The translations under genes were made by a program, and so were the position numbers. The notes below the pieces were generated by a model. That model had not been told where the DNA came from. It did no database searches and was given only the letters and a program-made list of their open reading frames with translations. Shown in pieces: positions 57,690 through 64,000 of a stretch of 64,000 nucleotides of DNA. Origin of the DNA: Liquidambar formosana (Eukaryota; Streptophyta; Magnoliopsida; Saxifragales; Altingiaceae); contig CM077820.1 in the NCBI GenBank assembly GCA_039720395.1, positions 13,725,848-13,789,847 on the forward strand. The letters run 5' to 3'. Within the stretch, counting starts at the first letter, position 1, and the number at the start of each line of letters is the position of its first letter.

Positions 57690-58320
57690 TCGGCTCCCTC
57701 TCCGGCCAACTGGGTAAGCTCCCTCTCCGGCGTTCCTTTTTTTTTTTTTTTTTCGCCAAACACTCACACTTGGTAACCCTCCCATCGCAGTGAACCCCAG
57801 CTCTCGCAACCCCCATCGTGCACCACTCGGAACTCCTTCTCCAGCGCGAACTGGTAAGCTCCCCACCTTGTTCGATTTTTTTTTTTTGTTCGCTAAACCC
57901 TCACACTTGGTAACCCCCCCCCCCCCCATCGCAGTGAACCCTAGCTCTCGCAACCCCAATCGTGCACCACTCGCAGCTCCTTCTCCAGCGCAAACTGGTA
58001 AGCTCCCCACCCTGTTCGATTTTTTTTTTTTTTTTTTTTCGCCAAACCCTCACACTTGGTAAACCCCCCCCCCATCGCAGCGAACCAACTCACCGTCCAA
58101 CACCCCACGCCACCACCTGCAGAAGCTCAGGCGCCCTCTCCGGCGAGCTGGTAAATTCAATTTTTATTTTTATTTTTTAAAATTTTTTCCCTCTTCTCTT
58201 CGCCAAACCCTCCCTCACACTTGGTAACCCTCCCCATCGCAGTGAACCCACTCACCGTGAACTACGCCGCACCACCACCAGCAGAAGCTCAGGCTCCTTC
58301 TCCGGCAAACTTGTAAATTC
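57690..58320 (+). repeat. Tandem leader repeats upstream of the FRS gene
   Basis: Four units of about 140-160 bp each contain 'ctggtaagctcc' or 'ctggtaaattc', a T-run, 'cgccaaaccctcacacttggtaa', a C-run, 'ccatcgcagtgaacc', and 'ctccttctccagcgcgaactg'. Each unit has a consensus-like splice donor (CTG/GTAAG or similar) and an acceptor-like 'catcgcag'. They lie 0.6-1.2 kb before the FRS start codon, so they may be repeated 5' leader exons. Proline- or lysine-rich ORFs here come from composition. Confidence 0.75.
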
Positions 58321-58899
58321 GATCTCCACTGTGCTACCCCTGTTTTATATATTTTTTTTTTCTTCTTCGGGTTGCCTCTGTTTTTTTTTCTTTTCCTTTG
58401 CCTCTGTGTGACCAATTTTTTTTTCTTTTTGTTCCGTTTGCTGATGATGGTATCTAAACCATATTCCGTTTGCTTTGTTTGGGATTTTTGGGTCTTTATC
58501 AACTGCTGTCGTAGAAAACCAACAATTGTTTAATTAAAAAAAAAATTCGTGATTTGCGTTTTCATTTCCGTTTGCTGATGATGGCTTTGCTTTGTTTGGA
58601 TAATTTGTTTAATTTCTGGGTCTTACAATTTCTTGTAGTTAGGAGTTGACAAAGCTATTAACAAATAAGAAAACAGTGCATAATATCTTCATCCCAAATA
58701 TTTTTGCATTACTTCTAATTACTTAATACCAACTATGAGAACCTTGCAAGATTAGAGTGAAATAAGGGGAAAATAAAAAAGAATCTTGCTTTTTGGAATG
58801 CAAGTTGACTTAATGCAATGATGCTACTGTTTTTTTTTTTTTTTTTTTTTTTTTTTATATTTATCTATTAAGCATTATTATGATTCTTTGTTCATACAG
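58321..58899 (+). other. Probable intron before the FRS coding exon
   Basis: T-rich, non-coding, ending in 'ttctttgttcatacag' (to 58899), a good acceptor, just before ATG 58904. Confidence 0.5.
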
Positions 58900-58903
58900 A
58901 TTA

Positions 58904-61014
58904 ATGGATGATTTTGATATTGAATTAGATGACTCACAACCACATCACCATGACTCCTCCTCAATTAATTCCGAAATGTGTTATGTTCCCACTGTAATGC
59001 AAGGACATAAACCTTTTGTGGGACAAGAGTTTGACTCTTTGGAAGACATGTATGCCTTTTATAACAATTATGAGAGACAAGCTGGATTTAGTGTTCGAAT
59101 TGGGAGTAGTAACAAAAATCGGGAGAATGAAATAACTAGGAAGGTGTATACTTGTTCAAAAGAAGGTGAGAAAATAGAACGAGCACCAACGAATGATAGG
59201 TGAACAACCAAAGAGGCGTCGAGGGATAAAACGAGAGGGTTGCAATGCAAGACTTGCCGTTTTAAAGTGTCTATATTTGAGGAGGTGCACACCCATACTT
59301 TTTCATCCCCTAGCAAAGTTCAGCTTTTGCCATCTCATTGGCGTGTCTCATCAGCCCAAAGGGCATTGGCACAAACTTTTGTCAATGCAAATATCCCTCC
59401 ATCCCAACTGATGAGTGTTTTGGAGATACAAGCAGGTGGTTTACAAAATGTGGGATGCACTGAACGGGATATTAGAAATGCTAGAAGAAATGCAAGAAAA
59501 GCAACTGATGGCCATGATGCAGATATGCTGAATGAGCATTTCCTTGCTCAGAAAGAGAGAAATCCGTATTTCACATACACCATTGAGACAGATGATGAGA
59601 ATCGGATTTCACATGTTTTTTGGGCAGATGCAACAAGTAGAGAGGCGTACAAACATTTTGGGGATGTTGTGGTGTTTGATGCTACCTATCAAACAAATAA
59701 GTATGAAATGATTTTTGCACCAATATTGGGAGTTAACCATCATGGGCAAACAATAAAGTTTGGTTGTGGGTTCTTGTGTGATGAGAACCATGAATCTTTT
59801 ATTTGGTTGTTTGAGGAGTGGATGAAAGCTATGCCAGGTGAGCCACCCAAGATGATCATTATAGATCAAGATCCAGCCATGGAGATTGCTATTAGACATG
59901 TATTCCCAACAACATGCCATAGGTATTGCATTTGGCACATTTTGAACAAGTTTTCTGAGAAACTTAGTGCTCGCACTTGTAGCCAATACTATGAAAGCTT
60001 TCGTGAATGTATTTGGGATTCAGAGGGACCAGAGGAGTTTGAGTGTAGATGGGCTGCTCTTATTGAAAGAAGTGAGTTACATGAGAATGGGTGGTTACAA
60101 ACAATGTTTAACAAGCGGGATAGGTGGGTTCCTGCTTTTGTTAAACATTTTTTCTCTGCTAAAATATCATCTAATCAAAGAGCAGAGAGTAACCATTCAT
60201 TTTCAAAGAAGTATGTAGACAAGCGTAATTCTTTGATGGACTTTATTACAAGGTTCAATATGGCGCTTGCACGACAAAGGTATGGTGAGTTACAAGCCGA
60301 CCATGTTGATCATAATGAGAAACCCATGTTGAAGACTCCAGTTGCATTGGAGAAACAAATGGCTGATATTTATACACGTTCCATGTTTGAAAATTTCAAG
60401 ATGAGCTGTGGGAATCTATGAAATATGGGGGTACTTTTAAGGTTGATGATGAGTTCCAAGCCATTTATGAAGTTGAAAGGCGAATGGTTGATAGTGGCAA
60501 AAGCACCCAAAAGCAAAATCAGGATGGTGAAAATTCAAACAGGGTCCGGTTGATTGTGGATGATAAGGTTTTTGATTTTGCAACTTACAGTTGTAAGAAT
60601 TTTGAGTGGGAGGGAATTCCCTGCAGACACTTGTTGCACTATTTGTTTTTTAGAAAACAATACTTTGATTTGCCGGGTAAATATATATTGAAGAGGTGGA
60701 CAAAGGATGCAAAGTGTTTAAGTTTAATGGAGGGTAGTGGGGTGAACATAGAGGATGCAGGTGATAGGGGCTTGTTGGTTCGCTGTAATGATTTATATGG
60801 AGTTTTTGCAAGGGTAGTTGATGGAGCTATTTTAAGTGTAGAGGAAACCAAAATGTTGAGAGAAGATTTGTTAGCTAGTGAAAGGAGGATCAAAGCACTA
60901 TCTATTAGAGAGTCTAACAATAATTTGGGAATTCCTAGCAATTGTCCCCCAATTAGTTCTACTCCTATGTTGTTAGAACCCAATCAAGTTACATATAAAA
61001 GGATTCTATATCTA

Positions 61015-61029
<15 letters not shown>
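58904..61029 (+). pseudogene. FAR1-RELATED SEQUENCE (MULE-derived) protein, frameshifted
   Basis: FRS proteins are nuclear DNA-binding factors domesticated from Mutator-like transposases. From ATG 58904 (MDDFDIELDDSQ), the FAR1 DNA-binding region follows: GQEFDSLEDMYAFYNNYERQ and RKVYTCSKEG. Near 59190 the reading moves to another frame (EQPKRRRGIKREGCNARLAV) and returns near 59262 (VSIFEEVHTHTF). The MULE transposase domain is open over 59262-60395: VVFDATYQTNKYEMIFAP, PKMIIIDQDPAM, CHRYCIWHILNKF and AESNHSFSKKYVDKR. A frameshift near 60395 precedes ELWESMKYGGTFKVDDEF and the SWIM zinc region YSCKNFEWEGIPCRHLLHY, whose first cysteine is Tyr. The C-terminus runs into a microsatellite at 61005. 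It is probably a recent pseudogene unless the shifts are sequencing errors. Confidence 0.82.
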
Positions 61030-61045
<16 letters not shown>

Positions 61046-61048
61046 ATA
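61005..61048. repeat. TA/GATA microsatellite
   Basis: 'ctatatctatatatatatatatagatatagatatag' follows the end of FRS similarity. Confidence 0.85.
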
Positions 61049-61062
61049 GGATAATGCTTCTT

Positions 61063-61172
61063 TTTTTTTTCTTTTTTTTTTTTCGATTCACATGAAGGAG
61101 AGTAGAACCCTTACCTAACCCAATCCCCACCCCACCCGGTGCCATCTGAGCTACAGCCTACAGCTCGTTGGC
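61063..61172 (-). mobile_element. Short tRNA-derived SINE
   Basis: On the minus strand it reads gtagctcagatggcacc (A box) and gggttctactctcc (B-box-like), and ends in a poly(A) of about 20 with one break (the T-run at 61063-61083). A perfect 16-bp target duplication, taggataatgcttctt, flanks it at 61047-61062 and 61173-61188. Confidence 0.85.
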
Positions 61173-61188
61173 TAGGATAATGCTTCTT

Positions 61189-61859
61189 CACCCATGTATA
61201 TCACCCACTTTGACCACCCACCCTTACATGGTAGCTGATGTGGTTGCCACGCGCGTGCTTTGATGGAGAAATAGAATGCCATGTCATCTACCCCTTTCCC
61301 CCCTTCTCTCGAACAAACCCAGAAGTTCACCATCCGACATCCTCACGGCCCCCTTTCTCTCTCTCCATCTGGTCCAAAGAAGACTCCATTTTATCCAGTG
61401 ACAAAACCCCATATCTAGATGACTCCGGCCATGGCAGCATCTCTAGGCTAACTGAATCCATTTTTTTCGGTGAGGGACATAAAGTGTGAATAAGGTGATT
61501 AAAAAAAACATTGCAGATCTATTAATGAGGAGGGGAGGGCATCGATCTGCCAAGAACGCATGCCCGACTCTTGCGGCAAGTTTGTTGTCAGTGACAAAAA
61601 AAGGGAATGCTGGCGACAACAAAAGGTGGGAGGTTTCGATGGTGGGGGGTTAGGATTTCACACTAGGTGTAGCTTCACTCAAGTCATGAGATCCTAAATG
61701 AGGGAGAGACAGTGTCTCACTCTCTCTCACCCTCGAGCCCTAGATCTAAACTGTGTCACTCCCTCATGCTCTAGTTCTGAAAACCATGGCAGCTATTTTT
61801 CTCCATGATGGCTCTTTCTCCGCTACGACTTAAGCCCATTTGGGTAATATTTCACTTAA
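61189..61859. other. Spacer, no clear gene
   Basis: An 83-codon frame at 61238-61489 has no motif. The start 'cacccatgtatatcacccactttgaccaccc' looks like a repeat but its partner is not in the window. Confidence 0.4.
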
Positions 61860-63101
61860 GGGTAAATTGTACTTAAGGGTCTAGAATTTAGGTCATATTT
61901 CACTTAAAGGTTTAGAGTTTCAATTGCGTCAGTTTGGCCAAAAATCACAAACACTGTTAACGGCAATGTTGAAATGACCTTAACATCCCCCAAGAAAAAG
62001 CCATCATTTTGAATAAAGTTCTCCTCCATCTCACTTCGAGAAGCTGGCCCATGCCCTCAAAACCCACGATTTTTCTCTCGCTTCTCTCTCCTCTGTTTTG
62101 TTGCCTTCTCAGTTCTCCTTCCTCTCTTCCTTCCCTCTTCTTCTCTTCCCTTTCTTTTTTTTTTTTTTTTCCTTTTCCTTTTTCTCTCCTGACTTTCTCT
62201 CCCTTCCTCCATTTCTCTCATCTATTGACACATTATTAAAATAAAAAAAAATGGTGCGGCTATTTTAACCAGATCAAGACCATAGTTGCCGGCAACCATT
62301 ATTTTGATTTTGATTTTTTTTTTTTTTTCAGTGCTGGGGATGGCTACTGCTGGCCATGTACGAGGATGATGAGAGTATGGGGAGAATGGTGGCGATGGTG
62401 TGGTTTCCAACAATTATAAACGGTGGGGTTTCAAACCAGACCCACCTAGTTTCGACTAAGGGGTTGATGTTAATGGGGACATTGGCGAGGATGATGAGGG
62501 AAGAGGGAAAACAGTGGTAGTGAATCTGATTGGGTGGATTTAATGGTGACAGTGGTTGTGGATCTAATGGGAATCGTCGTCACCGGCGTTCAAATCTGGG
62601 TTGGGTGGATCGTCGTCGCCGACCTGTTACGAGGATGAGGAGAGAAAGGGAGAATGGTGGAGATAGTTGGGTTTTAAAGCAGTCGGCGATGGTGGGTTTC
62701 AAACCAAACCAATTGCCGACGTCGGCGATGAAGAATGGGAAAATTTTCCCAAAAAAAAGAAAAGAAAAATGAAACAAAAAATAAGAAAAGACCACCTGTT
62801 TAAAAGGTCTAACCGAAAAAAATGGAGTTGGTTGAAGTGGGAGTGTGGGGAGTTCATGGGTGGAGTTCACCAGAGTAGTGGGTGGAGGAGGCCAAAATGA
62901 GGATAATGTAATTTCAATTTGATCACATGCACAGCATGTGCAAAATTAAAAGCAATTCCATTTGGTCAACAAATGGTTTCTAACGATGGACCCCTAATTG
63001 AAACCCATCTAATACTTTGGGTACCAAATTGACGCAATTGAAATTCTGGACCCTTAAGTGAAACATGACCTAAATTCTGGACCCTTAAGTGTAATTTATC
63101 C
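61860..63101. mobile_element. Terminal-inverted-repeat element, 1.24 kb, kin of the MITE at 10127
   Basis: The left end GGGTAAATTGTACTTAAGGG is inverted at the right end (GGATAAATTACACTTAAGGG on the minus strand). Similarity runs for about 80 bp, including 'gaatttaggtcat' and 'tttcaattgcgtca'. The MITE at 10127-10665 shares this pattern ('gggtca', 'aattgcgtcaatt'). The interior contains GC-richer sequence (62330-62700) with short open frames, possibly a captured gene piece. No clear 9-bp duplication is present (ttcacttaa against tatatttaa). No transposase. Confidence 0.65.
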
Positions 63102-63270
63102 TATATTTAATTTAGGGGGAATTGTCGAGTAGTCCATAATTAGATAAAATATTAGTAACTAGTCAAGCAAGAGTTTTTCTAACTCAATTAGTCAATGTAG
63201 GTGAGACTTATTTAGCAATTAGTCACATTTAAAAATAAAATCTCTGGTTTACTCTTATTATTATTAAGGG
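63102..63270. other. Short AT-rich spacer
   Basis: Nothing recognised. Confidence 0.4.
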
Positions 63271-64000
63271 TGTTGTCCCAAGTGAATAACCCTAGAGGGG
63301 GGGTGAATAGGGTTATAGGGCAAATGAAAAATTAATAGCAATCTAAAAATCAAATTATTGCAAACAAGATTAAATGTAAGACAATGCAATAATAAAGAGA
63401 TTAAGGGAAGGAGAATGCAAACGATGTTAACGAGGTTCGGCCTCCCGCCTACGTCCTCGCCTAAAGAGCTCGCTTAAGGATTCACCAATCCACTATCACT
63501 CTCCTTCAAGGTGGAGCAACAAACCTTTACAACTTAAGTGTTCTTCACCAACACTTAGCCAAATGCATTCTTCTCAAGTACTTACAAGTGAGGGTATATA
63601 CAACCCTTTTGATACAAAGTATTTGGAGATGATTTTGTGCTCAAAGAAAGCTCTCTCAAAGAGTAATTACACAGGAATTGAAAGCACACTCAGCTATTGA
63701 TTGATTTCAATGAATGCTCACAAGAGGAATTAGGGCTTGTAATTGATTTTCTTGTTTGTAGCTCAATGAATGCTCATAAATGAGCTCAAGCCTTGTATTT
63801 ATACTCAAGGGGTCTAAAATAGCCGTTCTGTAACAATAAATGCCTGGAAAGGAAGTTTGGTGGGCATTTAATGCTTTAAAAGTCCGTTAGAAAACTAACC
63901 ATTAGACCTCTGCCTGAGGATTTCAGCCGGCTGAAATATCTTTCAGCCGTATGAAATATCCCTTTCAATCGTCTGAAGAAGGTTGCTGAAAATTACAGAG
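63271..64000 (-). repeat. LTR of a second Sirevirus-like copia element, reverse orientation, cut by window end
   Basis: It begins TGTTGTCCCAAG. Its 'ccctagagggggggtgaatagg' is the reverse complement of the terminal block seen in the Sirevirus LTR at 9940 ('cctattcaaccccccttctagg'). So this is the 3' end of an LTR read on the minus strand. Plant LTR-type text ('acgaggttcggcctcccgcctacgtcc') follows. Palindromic motifs lie at 63921-63978. Confidence 0.65.
63921..63978 (-). repeat. TTTCAGCCGGCTGAAA palindromes in the LTR
   Basis: A perfect 16-bp palindrome at 63921-63936, with degenerate copies TTTCAGCCGTATGAAA at 63941-63956 and TTTCAATCGTCTGAAG at 63963-63978, spaced 20-22 bp apart. Confidence 0.8.

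Noticed and set aside
57575..58502. Lysine/glycine- or proline-rich ORFs in the tandem leader
   Set aside because: They follow the homopolymer runs and repeat units and exist in several frames on both strands.
61085..61172. A minus-strand tRNA gene
   Set aside because: The A box is good but the B box is degenerate, and a poly(A) tail with a 16-bp duplication marks a SINE.
62530..62900. ORFs on both strands inside the inverted-repeat element
   Set aside because: Short, overlapping in opposite directions, basic or hydrophobic by composition; kept only as possible captured cargo.

Overview
This window is plant nuclear DNA, almost certainly from a eudicot. It holds several lineages of plant LTR retrotransposons, tRNA-derived SINEs, Mutator-type foldback elements, a broken cluster of CC-NBS-LRR (NLR) resistance-gene copies with plant GT-AG splice sites, and a FAR1/FRS-type gene. 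There are no bacterial features and no rRNA or tRNA genes. I cannot name the species. Roughly two thirds of the window is mobile DNA, much of it nested in the NLR cluster.

Layout. 1-352 is the end of an LTR. 720-9991 is a 5'-truncated Ty1/copia Sirevirus-like element with decayed gag and pol, an envelope-like ORF, multiplied polypurine tracts and a 3' LTR. 10127-10665 is a foldback MITE with a perfect 9-bp target duplication. 11877-22392 is a 10.5-kb minus-strand LTR element that kept only a decayed gag (TR-GAG type, Tat/Ogre-like) and a long palindromic tandem array near its 3' end; target duplication ATTAG. 24136-25682 is the intact 3' exon of an NLR (copy A). 27517-28234 is a second 9-bp-TSD foldback element. 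28475-30489 is a 2-kb LTR element with one open ORF and no polymerase; TSD CTCTC. 31626-32309 is an NLR fragment (copy B). 32310-44652 is a complete 12.3-kb Ty3/gypsy Tat element, TSD AAGTG, inserted in the flank of copy B. 46456-48243 is a pseudogenised NLR 3' exon (copy C) carrying a SINE. 48486-55486 is a young minus-strand copia element, TSD TAAAG, inserted in the flank of copy C. 58904-61029 is a FAR1-RELATED SEQUENCE (MULE-derived) gene broken by frameshifts, preceded by a tandemly repeated leader. 61063-61172 is a SINE with a 16-bp target duplication. 61860-63101 is a larger terminal-inverted-repeat element. 63271 to the end is an LTR of another Sirevirus-like element.

How it fits together. 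The three NLR copies share coding sequence and about 700 bp of downstream flank, so they descend from segmental duplication of one gene; two copies were later interrupted downstream by retrotransposons. No copy in the window retains the N-terminal CC/NB-ARC exon. The most interesting object is the Tat element. Downstream of its pol it carries, on the opposite strand, a multi-exon gene with a plant mobile domain (PMD), its own TATA box and at least one well-formed intron. The gag-only element at 11877-22392 uses a very similar primer-binding site and may be a non-autonomous partner of Tat-lineage elements.

Coordinates of elements with target duplications were read base by base. Domain calls are from recognised motifs, without database searches. 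Divergence counts are hand counts.
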